Shown here piece after piece: positions 36,283 to 45,161 of a stretch of 64,000 nucleotides of DNA. Positions within the stretch are counted from its first letter, which is position 1. Every line of letters starts with the position of its first letter. Under the pieces are notes generated by a model. The model was given only the letters and a program-made list of their open reading frames with translations, did not search any database and had not been told where the DNA came from. Origin of the DNA: Melioribacteraceae bacterium (lineage in GTDB: Bacteria; Bacteroidota; Ignavibacteria; Ignavibacteriales; Melioribacteraceae); NCBI GenBank assembly GCA_016342755.1, contig JAEINS010000001.1:372001-436000 (forward strand), read 5' to 3'. The position numbers and the translations under genes are program-made.

Positions 36283-37166
36283 ATTTTTTTTTTGATTTCT
36301 AAAAAATCTTGTTCAGTAAGTATAGCAAGATATTTAACCTCTTTGTTTTTTGATAATTCATTTATCTCATCTTCGTTCATAATCATAACCGCTGTTGTTA
36401 ATGCGTCAGACATAGCAGCTTTTTCCGTTATTACCCATGCCGCTAATTTTGAACTTACCGGTTTTCCTGTTCTTGGATCAATAATATGTTCACCTTTTTG
36501 CAGTCCGGATGAGCTGAACGAATTTGAGTACAAAGCCATTTCGGCTAATATATAGCTGGTCTGCGGATTGCTTAATGAAATTGGCCAGCCATTATTCTTC
36601 TCCAAATTCCCAATTGATTTAACACTGCTTCCGCCGCCGTGCATAAACACATCTGTAATTTCCCAATCCTCTAAAATTTCAACCATCTTATCAATTGCGT
36701 ATCCTTTCCCAATTCCTCCAAGATCGAGATTTATACTCTCAGAATTTAGAGTTACGCTAAATTCATTTTGGTCAAGTATAAGCTCACTTTTAGATCCCAA
36801 ACTCTTGTCATCCAATGAATTATTACCAAGTTTATAATCGTCAATTATCCCGCCGATAGAAATATTGAATGCTCCATTTGTTATTTCGAACAACTTGGAC
36901 GCTTCAAGTAAACACTCAAAAACGTTTTCACCAATTCTAATTTTATCACCTTTGTGTAAGGAATTTATTTTCGATATATCACTGTTGGGAATAAATCTGC
37001 TTAGCTCAGATTCAAGTAAATCAAGTTCCTTTATTGCTTCCCAAGCCGCCTGTTCCGCATAGGATTTATCATCAGAGTTAATAACAATTTCAAAAATAGT
37101 TGCCATTGCCTTATGTGAAAAAACATGAATATTGTTTCTGTTTTTTAGTATTGAGGAATTAATCAT
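36279..37166 (-). CDS. apbE: ApbE family FAD:protein FMN transferase
   Basis: 295 residues, last gene of the leftward unit. Motifs: FSHKAMATIFEIVI (H-x-M-x-T), LDLGGIGKGYAID, MHGGGSSVKSIG, HIIDPRTGKPV and MSDALTTAVMIM, all characteristic of ApbE enzymes, which use FAD and Mg2+ to attach FMN to Thr/Ser of target proteins or to hydrolyse FAD. No signal peptide or lipobox precedes the domain, whereas most ApbE proteins of Gram-negatives are exported. No protein with a typical FMN-bind motif (S/T-G-A-T) was seen in the window, so its target is unknown. Overlaps the next upstream gene by 8 bases. Confidence 0.9.
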   Translation of the reverse strand: MINSSILKNRNNIHVFSHKAMATIFEIVINSDDKSYAEQAAWEAIKELDLLESELSRFIPNSDISKINSLHKGDKIRIGENVFECLLEASKLFEITNGAFNISIGGIIDDYKLGNNSLDDKSLGSKSELILDQNEFSVTLNSESINLDLGGIGKGYAIDKMVEILEDWEITDVFMHGGGSSVKSIGNLEKNNGWPISLSNPQTSYILAEMALYSNSFSSSGLQKGEHIIDPRTGKPVSSKLAAWVITEKAAMSDALTTAVMIMNEDEINELSKNKEVKYLAILTEQDFLEIKKKI

Positions 37167-38757
37167 TCTTATTAATCTGCTTATTAAATGAAACGGGATT
37201 TAATGAATTAAAATATTTTTGATAAATATCATTTTGAATATATCCACGGAATTCTATTGTAGGTCTGATTTCCAAATATTTTTCGAATAGCGGAATATAG
37301 AGATTCTTTTTGCCGGGCGGAGGATATGAGTATAAAGCATTAATAAGTTGCTTTTCAAAATTGGGTGAAGCAAGAATTATTTGGTTCTTATAAATGGTTG
37401 AATCAATATTATTATAATATGATGTATTTGGCATAGTTCGCAAGTACCAGGGGAGAGGCCAATAATCATGGGCATTTCCAATTATTGCCAGATTTAATTC
37501 GTCTTCAGATAAGGTTTTTTGAATATCAATAATTTTATGCGAGATTTCTATAATATCATTTTCAGGCTGAGAATAAGTAAACGGATTTTGTGGATCATCT
37601 GCATTTGCAAAATTTAACTTGATGTTATAATAATTCATTTGAATAATAATAATTACCAGAATAGATAAAGTTAGAATTCTTTTCTTAGGATAATTTTGTA
37701 AAAGCTGTCTAGTGCCGTATCCGGCTAGAAATAAAAAGCCAGTCCAAAAGTTGATTAACAACCATGGGGTTTTATAAGGTATTGAAGAATAAATTACTAA
37801 CTGAACAATAGAAAAGACCGAAATAAACTGCCAAAAGTAATTTCGCTTATTTTTGAATGAATAAAATATTCCTATGATTGATAAAAGTAATATTGGTAAT
37901 TTGGTATAGAAAATAAGACTGTTATTAGTGAAGAATAACAGCTCTAAGTAATAATACCACGGATATATATGATCATTAAAAGAACCGGCTTTATTAAAAT
38001 AATTTGTAAATGTTTTTATAGAATCAGATATACCTTCGGTATTTGTAAAAAATGAAGAATAAAAAAGGATGGAAATTAAAATAAAGACAGATAAAAATAT
38101 TAGAACTGATTTAACAGAAATATCAATCGTAAATTTTTTCCGGGAATAGATATATACAATTACAAATGAAATGAATGCACTGCCGAACGAAATTATAGAT
38201 GTCTCTTTTGTCGCGAATGCTAATCCTATAAATATAGAAGCTACTATTAATGATCTGCTCTTTTTTGTTCTAAAATAGCTGAACAAAATGAGTATTGCCG
38301 AATATACAAACGAAACTAGCAAAGTTTCCTGAATATAATATCTTGAATAAAAAATTAATACTGATGAGGAACCAATCAATATCAAGGAAATAAGTGTAAT
38401 CAGATCCCCAATATTATGCCGGGAAAAATAAATTATAAATAAGAATAAAATACTTATCAGTACCGGCACTAATCTTAAAGTAGTTTCACCAGTTGAAGCT
38501 ATATTTTTTTCTCCGAATAAATAAGAAAGGGGAAGGGTAAAATAATTTAAGGTTGGTCCGTGGTATTCAACCGGATCATATTTGTAATAATTATTTTCAA
38601 GAAGTTGTTGGTATTTAACAGCGTGAACCGCTTCATCGGTATGCATAGGACGATTATCTAAATCGTACAGCCTTAAAGAAATGGCAATAAAAAAGGCGGC
38701 TACAAATAGTAGACCGCCATATTTTATTTTATCAATATTATTTTCCGTAAACTGCAA
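37159..38757 (-). CDS. GT-C family integral membrane glycosyltransferase (GT39 / Agl23-like)
   Basis: 532 residues from a TTG start inside the end of the preceding gene. About ten transmembrane segments. The first loop RPMHTDEAVHAVKYQQLLE, then DPVEYHGPTLNYFTLPLSY, is the GT39/ArnT-like extracytoplasmic site with acidic residues, and matches the family known as flippase-activity-associated protein Agl23. IGLAFATKETSI is another conserved segment. Such enzymes transfer a sugar from a polyprenyl phosphate to an extracytoplasmic acceptor. The GT2 at 35563 could supply the donor. Confidence 0.75.
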   Translation of the reverse strand: MQFTENNIDKIKYGGLLFVAAFFIAISLRLYDLDNRPMHTDEAVHAVKYQQLLENNYYKYDPVEYHGPTLNYFTLPLSYLFGEKNIASTGETTLRLVPVLISILFLFIIYFSRHNIGDLITLISLILIGSSSVLIFYSRYYIQETLLVSFVYSAILILFSYFRTKKSRSLIVASIFIGLAFATKETSIISFGSAFISFVIVYIYSRKKFTIDISVKSVLIFLSVFILISILFYSSFFTNTEGISDSIKTFTNYFNKAGSFNDHIYPWYYYLELLFFTNNSLIFYTKLPILLLSIIGIFYSFKNKRNYFWQFISVFSIVQLVIYSSIPYKTPWLLINFWTGFLFLAGYGTRQLLQNYPKKRILTLSILVIIIIQMNYYNIKLNFANADDPQNPFTYSQPENDIIEISHKIIDIQKTLSEDELNLAIIGNAHDYWPLPWYLRTMPNTSYYNNIDSTIYKNQIILASPNFEKQLINALYSYPPPGKKNLYIPLFEKYLEIRPTIEFRGYIQNDIYQKYFNSLNPVSFNKQINKND

Positions 38758-39409
38758 CTTCGATGTAATGATTTAAGTCGTTACTATTATTACCTTTACT
38801 GTGTAATCTAACATAGCGCGCTTTTTCGCCTTTTGCATCAATAAGTTTTCCTTCTGCAGTTTCAACATAATGCCAGTCAGTTCCAGCACCTAAACCGCTA
38901 GAATTATCTAAATCGTTATTAAATAATGTTCTAACGTTTTTAGTGAAATCAGCATCATCAGCAACCTGAATAACAACATCAAAATAAACTCTAGGCTGTT
39001 TGTGAAAATGCCAAACTACTATTGCGTATAATTCATAAGCCTTCTCAAGATCTATAGTAATGTGCTGCGAAAAAGGTCCCAATTCTACGAAGTAACCATC
39101 ATCAGCATCTTTGTCACCATCATTAATCATTTCAATTTCACCAATAATAGGCATATCATCGGTACTTATAATTTGTTTTCCCAGAGCCAGATTTTTAGTT
39201 CCTTCGGGAGCCAAAAACGGAGCACGCGGTTTACCAAGCGGCTTTTCAAGTTTTTCAATATTCATGTTAGTCGGAGTACCCACAAACATAGATTTTGGAA
39301 GATCTATGTTTATAGGAACTAATTTTGCATCTTGCGAATAAGAATTTTGAGCTAAGAATAATGTGCAAATAAAACTGACTAATAAAATTACGCTAAACTT
39401 TTTATTCAT
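38738..39409 (-). CDS. Discoidin (F5/8 type C)-like secreted protein
   Basis: 223 residues with signal peptide (1-25, ending NSYSQ). After a short linker (KPLGKPRAPFLAPEG) comes a jelly-roll domain: KNLALGKQIISTDD, INDGDKDADDGYFVELGP, QHITIDLEKAYELYAIVVWH and EKARYVRLHSKGN..., ending IEVAVYGK. This is the F5/8 type C layout, usually a carbohydrate- or surface-binding module. Good ribosome binding site (AAGGAG). The last 20 bases overlap the start of the GT-C gene. Located among respiratory components; function unknown. Confidence 0.75.
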   Translation of the reverse strand: MNKKFSVILLVSFICTLFLAQNSYSQDAKLVPINIDLPKSMFVGTPTNMNIEKLEKPLGKPRAPFLAPEGTKNLALGKQIISTDDMPIIGEIEMINDGDKDADDGYFVELGPFSQHITIDLEKAYELYAIVVWHFHKQPRVYFDVVIQVADDADFTKNVRTLFNNDLDNSSGLGAGTDWHYVETAEGKLIDAKGEKARYVRLHSKGNNSNDLNHYIEVAVYGK

Positions 39410-39434
39410 TATTTAAAATCTCCTTAATTATAAA

Positions 39435-40046
39435 TTACTTATTTTCTTTTTGAATACGTAAGATAAAACCTATTTGAAGAAAAACCAAAATAGAAAAAAG
39501 AAGTACACTATAACGATGGAGTTCTAACAAATTGGCTTGTCCTTCAGTTCCAAATATTGGATACATTCCCAATACAATTGAAAGCATTAAAGGGAGTGAA
39601 ACAATTGCTAATAACCAAAACAGAATTTTTGAGATTCCCGATTTTGAAACCTCTAATCCTTTCTCAAATTGAATCTCACTTTCGTTAAACTTATTTGATT
39701 CAGCTGAAATAACTAAAAGTATCATAAGTGAAACCGCAAATAGCGGAGCAACAGCTACATGCAGCAATAATAATATACCCGAAAGATGAATACCAAAAAA
39801 TATAACAGGAAAAAATCCGGTTAAAAAGAGCAGATCGAATAAGAGCAGAGTAATAACAGTAAAAACTCTTTTTGTTGATCCGTTTGCACGAAGATCATTT
39901 TTTTTGAATAGATCCGGAGTTGTTTTAAGTTCATCAAAATAAATTTTTAGTGCTTCGCTGATACTTAAATCTAATTGTTTCAGAACTTTAATTATCCATA
40001 CTATGGAAATTACTAATGCTAAGACAGAAATAATTCTAAACATCAT
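39435..40046 (-). CDS. Small polytopic membrane protein with conserved His, possible b-type cytochrome
   Basis: 203 residues. Hydrophobic segments near 4-22, 62-82, 86-116, 140-162 and 178-198. Histidines lie within or at the ends of helices (His87, His96 in FGIHLSGILLLLHVAVAP and His177 in LLELHRYSVLLF), as in membrane subunits that carry haem b. I cannot assign a family with certainty. Five bases downstream of a multiheme cytochrome c gene, so it may be that protein's membrane partner, passing electrons between quinone and periplasm. Confidence 0.55.
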   Translation of the reverse strand: MMFRIISVLALVISIVWIIKVLKQLDLSISEALKIYFDELKTTPDLFKKNDLRANGSTKRVFTVITLLLFDLLFLTGFFPVIFFGIHLSGILLLLHVAVAPLFAVSLMILLVISAESNKFNESEIQFEKGLEVSKSGISKILFWLLAIVSLPLMLSIVLGMYPIFGTEGQANLLELHRYSVLLFSILVFLQIGFILRIQKENK

Positions 40047-40051
40047 TTATT

Positions 40052-41896
40052 TTAATCCTTCTTTTCTAAATTATTTGCAGAAACTTTCTTTAGTAAGTTA
40101 CCGGAATAAGCTACTAATAATATTAGGATAAGAACTGTTGAAATTATTATTATTATTTTAAGAGCTGGTCTGAAAAAGAAAGTTAGAGAAAAAATATTCT
40201 GATAGATTGAACTTCTGTTCTCAAAATCTGCCGCTTTTAAAAATGTTTCCTTCCCGCTTAGTAAGCTCGATTCAACAGTTATATATTTGTTAAAGAAGTC
40301 AGAGCCTATGGAATGGCAATCGCTGCAGCCGTCTTTTCCTAATGATTGAAGTGCCGGTCTCACATTATGCGCAATGGGCCATGTATATGGAGCAGCTTTT
40401 TCATTTTCAGATTTAATTAGTTGTTTATTTGAAACAGAATATTTATTTCCCGAACTATAAAATGAAGCTTCACCATTAATTTCATCGATGTTATTAAGAG
40501 AATCCAAAACTGCTGTAATTAAGCTGTCGGATAATTTAGGCCATTCGCCAAAATTATAAAGAGTATCAAGACCTAACATTGGACGAACAATTTCTTCGGC
40601 AATCTTAATGTCTAAAGGTGAGAAAGCTGAGTCTGATTTAACTCCCCAAAACACTGGCCAAACTAAATGACCTGGTTCAATTTTCCCTTCATCATTTTCT
40701 GTTAATACAACAGTTTGAATATGAGGGAACTGATTACCATGTTTTGTTGATCCCTGCATTCCCATAAAATGATTTCTTGCAGTTTTTACGTACTCAGTGT
40801 TTTCTTTTCCTATAGCACCGGAATGACAAGTGGTACAAGCTAATTTTTCGAAGTGAACCGTTGGAAGTCCCGCATGTATTGGTCTTGGAGCTCCTAATAG
40901 TCCGCTTTCATTATGGCATCCTTCACAAGTATATTTTTCAGACTCTTCAGAGTTTTCTTTAGAATTGCCTCTAATAATATTATGATCTAATCCGTTTTTG
41001 TGGCAGTCAATACAATTTAAGCCGGATGTAATATGTACATCTTCATTATTCTTCCAGCCATGTTCAAATTGGCTATCAACAACTTTAGTTGAGTGACAGT
41101 AGTAACATCTCTCGTTTGGAACTTTACGGGTGATGTTAAAATTTACTTTTTCATCCTTATCAAATTTAGTTTTATCATACTCAACAGAAGGGGGCGACGA
41201 TGATCTCATATCGATGCTTAACAAAGAAGTAGTATTAAATGGGTCGTAATTATCGGGCATTTTAGAAGCATTGCCCTTAAACTCAGTTAAACTGCTGCTT
41301 GCCGAGGCTGCCCAGCTAAAATTTTCTTTTCTCATATTAGATGCGTATTCAGCTTTATCATAATATGGATCAGCATCATGACAGATTAAACAATTAGTTG
41401 ACATCTTTCCGGAAACTTGCCATCTAAAATAATTATCCGAATGTTCCAGGCTGTCTAACTCACTTAAATCGCCACCGGCATAATAAGGACCAAATCTTTT
41501 TAAGAAACTAAGATTTGAAACACCCATTTCCGAAGGTTTATATGTACCGTCCCATCCTCTAAAAGACAAAGGTATATTTGTAAGAATTGAAGCATCGCTG
41601 TAAATCCATGGTTCGCCTTTTCTGCCTTTAATTTCCGGGTTATCAAAGTTAAAGTGGAAACCATTACTTATAACATCATAGTTATGGCATTTGCCGCCGC
41701 AAGTTTCTTTTGTAGAGAACGGCATAGCTTGTAAATCGTTTTTAGAAATAACTAATCCCGAATGATCAAGTAATTTGATATTATGAACTGGATGAGTGCG
41801 ACTTCCATCAAACTCATCTCCAATTTTTTTCTCTTGTGCAAAAACAGTGTTTATAGCAAAGAGTATTAGAACAGAAAATAAAACAGCTTTTTTCAC
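40052..41896 (-). CDS. Multiheme cytochrome c, membrane-anchored
   Basis: 614 residues from a GTG start with AAGGAG before it. Signal peptide to residue 20 (NTVFAQ). Six canonical haem-binding sites: CLICH (169), CYYCH (264), CIDCH (295), CEGCH (324), CTTCH (354) and CSDCH near 540. A seventh, CGGKCH at residues 66-71, has three residues between the cysteines in place of two. One transmembrane helix near 575-600 (ALKIIIIISTVLILILLVAY) anchors it, with the haem domain in the periplasm. No catalytic family recognised; an electron carrier or reductase for the adjacent exported oxidoreductases is the best guess. Confidence 0.88.
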   Translation of the reverse strand: MKKAVLFSVLILFAINTVFAQEKKIGDEFDGSRTHPVHNIKLLDHSGLVISKNDLQAMPFSTKETCGGKCHNYDVISNGFHFNFDNPEIKGRKGEPWIYSDASILTNIPLSFRGWDGTYKPSEMGVSNLSFLKRFGPYYAGGDLSELDSLEHSDNYFRWQVSGKMSTNCLICHDADPYYDKAEYASNMRKENFSWAASASSSLTEFKGNASKMPDNYDPFNTTSLLSIDMRSSSPPSVEYDKTKFDKDEKVNFNITRKVPNERCYYCHSTKVVDSQFEHGWKNNEDVHITSGLNCIDCHKNGLDHNIIRGNSKENSEESEKYTCEGCHNESGLLGAPRPIHAGLPTVHFEKLACTTCHSGAIGKENTEYVKTARNHFMGMQGSTKHGNQFPHIQTVVLTENDEGKIEPGHLVWPVFWGVKSDSAFSPLDIKIAEEIVRPMLGLDTLYNFGEWPKLSDSLITAVLDSLNNIDEINGEASFYSSGNKYSVSNKQLIKSENEKAAPYTWPIAHNVRPALQSLGKDGCSDCHSIGSDFFNKYITVESSLLSGKETFLKAADFENRSSIYQNIFSLTFFFRPALKIIIIISTVLILILLVAYSGNLLKKVSANNLEKKD

Positions 41897-41909
41897 TATA
41901 ACTCCTTTA

Positions 41910-43256
41910 CTATATATGAAACTCGTTTTTGTTAAATCTGATTTCTCTTTTTGCTTTTATAGCTTCATTAACTTTTAGAACCGCCACTGCAGTTTCATAA
42001 CCAATTTCTACCGGGCAATTCAATTTATCTTTACCACGGATAGAATTAAAGAAGTTTTCTAAATGAGGTTTATGATAAGGATCATTAAACTCAATTGGCA
42101 AAGTATGTTTTGGCGGAGCAACAGTTTCACGAACATCCAGAATAGCTTTTGTTTCAACTTTTTTTGCTTCTTCGGATGGCGCAACTACTATTCCTTTTGA
42201 AACCCACTGATCCCATGCCGGGGCGGTTGCTTCTTTAAAAACACCAACACGTCCGGCTGATTCAGAAATTGTTAAAGCTCCCTGATCGCCCATAAAGGTT
42301 TCAAAGTATCCTTGATTACTGTTGGTTGTAATTGTCTGGTAAAATGCCCGTACAATTCCATGATCAGTTTTATACTTAAATGTTGCAAGTACTGTGTCAT
42401 ACCATTCGTGTGTAGCCGGATCATAATAATCAGTTCCGCCGCTGGCAATAACAGATACCGGCGGTGTATTTAAAAACCAGCTGTAAATATCAATCTGATG
42501 TGAACCTAAATCCACAATTGGTCCGCCGCCTAATCCTTTATACCAGCGCCAGTTACGATGCTGATTCATATTTTTAAAACCATATTTTCTTAATACTGAA
42601 TTTGGTATAGCCTTATTTTTTGGCCATCCATTATCAGGCTGAACAGATCTGTTCCACTGACCGTTAATGGTTGTTATTTTGCCTAAAAGACCTGCATCCT
42701 GTATTAAATTGTTATAACAATGAATATAATTAGGATTACTTCTGCGCTGATGACCAATCTGTACTAAACGTCCTGTTCTTCGGGCTGCGTTAACAATCTG
42801 GCGCGCGCCTTCTAATGTATTCGACATTTCTTTTTCACAATAAACATGAAGTCCGGCTTCCATACAATCTACGGCATGTTTAGCATGCCAGAAATCGGGA
42901 GTAGCAACAATAACCGCGTCCAGATCTTTTTCTTTCGCAAGCATTTCACGGTAATCTTCGTATGCGTTTAATTCATGGCCATATTTTTTAAGAAGTCTAT
43001 AAGCCCTTTTCTGATTATAGTCCTGCCAAATATCACAAACAGCTTTAAATTTTATATTCGGAATTTTTAAACACGCATTCATTAAAACCTGACCCTGAGA
43101 ACCGGTTCCTAATAACGCAACGTTTAAATCATTAGTTACAGAGCTTTGTGCATTTGTTTTAATATACGGCGATAAAATTATTCCTGCTCCGGCCGCCGCA
43201 GTTAGCTTAAGAAAATTTCTTCTATCAATATTAGTATTTGAATCTTTTTTAATCAT
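41910..43256 (-). CDS. Tat-exported Gfo/Idh/MocA oxidoreductase with altered EKP motif
   Basis: 448 residues from the ATG at 43256 (GAGAG about 8 bases upstream); a longer TTG start at 43286 would overlap the previous gene. Twin-arginine signal IDRRNFLKLTA. Rossmann start NVALLGTGSQGQ, ATPDFWHA, and GGPIVDLGSHQIDIYSW with the full Asp-Gly-His-Asp set. The EKP motif reads CEKEMSNT: Lys is present but Pro is Glu. Immediately upstream of the multiheme cytochrome, 14 bases apart, which suggests that these two products work together. Confidence 0.9.
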   Translation of the reverse strand: MIKKDSNTNIDRRNFLKLTAAAGAGIILSPYIKTNAQSSVTNDLNVALLGTGSQGQVLMNACLKIPNIKFKAVCDIWQDYNQKRAYRLLKKYGHELNAYEDYREMLAKEKDLDAVIVATPDFWHAKHAVDCMEAGLHVYCEKEMSNTLEGARQIVNAARRTGRLVQIGHQRRSNPNYIHCYNNLIQDAGLLGKITTINGQWNRSVQPDNGWPKNKAIPNSVLRKYGFKNMNQHRNWRWYKGLGGGPIVDLGSHQIDIYSWFLNTPPVSVIASGGTDYYDPATHEWYDTVLATFKYKTDHGIVRAFYQTITTNSNQGYFETFMGDQGALTISESAGRVGVFKEATAPAWDQWVSKGIVVAPSEEAKKVETKAILDVRETVAPPKHTLPIEFNDPYHKPHLENFFNSIRGKDKLNCPVEIGYETAVAVLKVNEAIKAKREIRFNKNEFHI

Positions 43257-43273
43257 TTTAATAGCTCTCACTT

Positions 43274-44644
43274 TTATAATTTCCAACCTGGTGCGTATTC
43301 ATAATGAAGAAGATCATTTGCTTCAGGAACGTTTGTAAATTCTCCTTTTTCTCCATCATATTCCAGAATAGTGTTTTTATCTTTTAATCTTACTGCTATA
43401 TTGCCAAGTAACATTACTTCAGTTAGTTTAGCTGCATATTCAAAATCAGTTGTACTTTTAGTACCGTTTTTAATAGCATCAATCCATTCCTGATGAATTC
43501 CGGGTGATCTTTCGATAGTTTTTTCCGGGCGCTTATATTCTTTCATAAAAGTTTCTGGAAATAATCTTGGACCGGAACCGTATGTAGAATGCATAAGTTT
43601 TCCTTTTGAACCATAATAAACTACTCCGCCGCCAGAGTCTCCAATTTGTCTGCCAGGTTCCAGATCTTCAGGACGTTCGGGCATTAAACCGCCATCATAC
43701 CATTTAAATGTAACCGGAGGTTTTCCGTCTCTTTCAGGGAAAGTCCATGTAATAATTTCAGCTTCGGGGTAACATTCGCTGTTAAAATTAGTTGATGATG
43801 CCTGTATTGTTTTAGGTAAGCCTAAATCTAAAGCCCAGAAAGGATGATCCATAATATGAGCGCCCATATCACCAATTGCGCCGGTTCCAAAATCCCATCT
43901 TCCTCTCCATGAGAATGGATGATAATCTGGATGATATGCTCTAAAAGGAGCAGGTCCTAACCAGGAAATCCAATCTAAGGTTGGCGGAACCGAAGGAATT
44001 TCTTTTGTTCTTTCAATCATACCCTGAGGCCATATTGGTCTGTTAGTAAATGCATCAACTTTAGTTACATCGCCAATTGCGCCATCCCAGATCCATTCGT
44101 TAACCAAACGTGCCGCTTCACCTGCGTGACCCTGATTACCCATCTGTGAAACAATTTTATTTTCTTTTGCAAATTTTGCCAATGTTCTGGCTTCTTTAAC
44201 TGTGTGAGTCAGTGGCTTTTGTACAAAAACATGAATTCCTCTTCGCATTGCTTCCATAGCAATTACTGCATGAGTATGATCCGGAGTACTTATTGTAACA
44301 GCCTCAATATCTTTTTCTTTGTCAAGCATTACTCTAAAATCTCTGTAAACCTTTAGATCAGGATGTCTTAGTCTGGCAGCTTCACCTTGTGTATCGTCAA
44401 CATCACATAAAGCAACTACATTTTCGTGCGCAACAGCATTTGAATCAGAGTTGCCTTTTCCGCCAATTCCAATATTAGCAATATGAAGAATATCACTTGG
44501 AGCTCTGTAACCCTGGCCTCCTAATACGTGGCGGGGAACTATGCTAAATGCAGCAGCCGCTAAAGTTGTTCTTCCGATAAATTGTCTTCTTGAAATTCCG
44601 TTATCAGAGCTATGAGTCTGATTTTGACTTTTTTTGGTGCTCAT
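43274..44644 (-). CDS. Tat-exported Gfo/Idh/MocA oxidoreductase, first gene of the leftward unit
   Basis: 456 residues. Twin-arginine signal ISRRQFIGRTT (residues 17-27). Motifs: IANIGIGGKGNSD (Rossmann), STPDHTHA, VQKPLTHT (QKP in place of EKP, Lys kept) and FGTGAIGDMGAHIMD. Same subfamily as 2-1054 and 53035-54375, with an AFTNRPIWPQG loop that probably shapes the sugar site. AAGGAG lies 5 bases before the ATG. The promoter must lie in 44645-45161, shared with the rightward unit. Confidence 0.92.
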   Translation of the reverse strand: MSTKKSQNQTHSSDNGISRRQFIGRTTLAAAAFSIVPRHVLGGQGYRAPSDILHIANIGIGGKGNSDSNAVAHENVVALCDVDDTQGEAARLRHPDLKVYRDFRVMLDKEKDIEAVTISTPDHTHAVIAMEAMRRGIHVFVQKPLTHTVKEARTLAKFAKENKIVSQMGNQGHAGEAARLVNEWIWDGAIGDVTKVDAFTNRPIWPQGMIERTKEIPSVPPTLDWISWLGPAPFRAYHPDYHPFSWRGRWDFGTGAIGDMGAHIMDHPFWALDLGLPKTIQASSTNFNSECYPEAEIITWTFPERDGKPPVTFKWYDGGLMPERPEDLEPGRQIGDSGGGVVYYGSKGKLMHSTYGSGPRLFPETFMKEYKRPEKTIERSPGIHQEWIDAIKNGTKSTTDFEYAAKLTEVMLLGNIAVRLKDKNTILEYDGEKGEFTNVPEANDLLHYEYAPGWKL

Positions 44645-45161
44645 ATTTTCTCCTTAAAATCAGGTAAAATTATTATTATTTTAAAACCTTATGTCTTCTA
44701 GAATAATTGGGAAAAAAATATTAAGTTTATTATCGTAATCGATTAAGAAGTGCAAATTTATAAATATTTTACTTCATAACAAAATTGATTACAAGTTTAC
44801 TTTGATTTTCAAAATTAGGCTATATTACTTTTAAAAACAATGTTGCAACTGTGTAAAACAGTGAATTATTTAATTTTTCAACGGTTTTCAACTAACATTT
44901 TTACGTGAATATGTGGATATTTAACTTAGAAATTTTTGTTCGATATAAATTATTAAATTCAGTTTTGTTTTATTAAAATTTTTTGGCGAATCAAATATGA
45001 AAAAAAGAATCGGTTTGATGAATAAAAGAATAGGGAAATGGCATATATGATTCTTTTTAACCGATTCGTATTTAAACATTCAGAACTGACCCGTATTGTA
45101 AATTATTACTTTTCAATTTCCAATTTTACTATCATCATTCATAGCCGCATTAGAGGTTCAA
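44645..45161. promoter_or_regulatory. Divergent promoter region with palindromic sites
   Basis: 517 bases without a gene, between two divergent units. It holds TAATCGATTA, a perfect 10-base palindrome (44736-44745); GTTGCAAC (44842-44849); ACTGT-GTAAA-ACAGT, an inverted repeat (44848-44862); and GAATCGGTT at 45007-45015 repeated inverted as AACCGATTC at 45059-45067. These look like operator half-sites, perhaps for a LacI-type or similar regulator encoded elsewhere. Core promoter elements could not be fixed. Confidence 0.55.
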
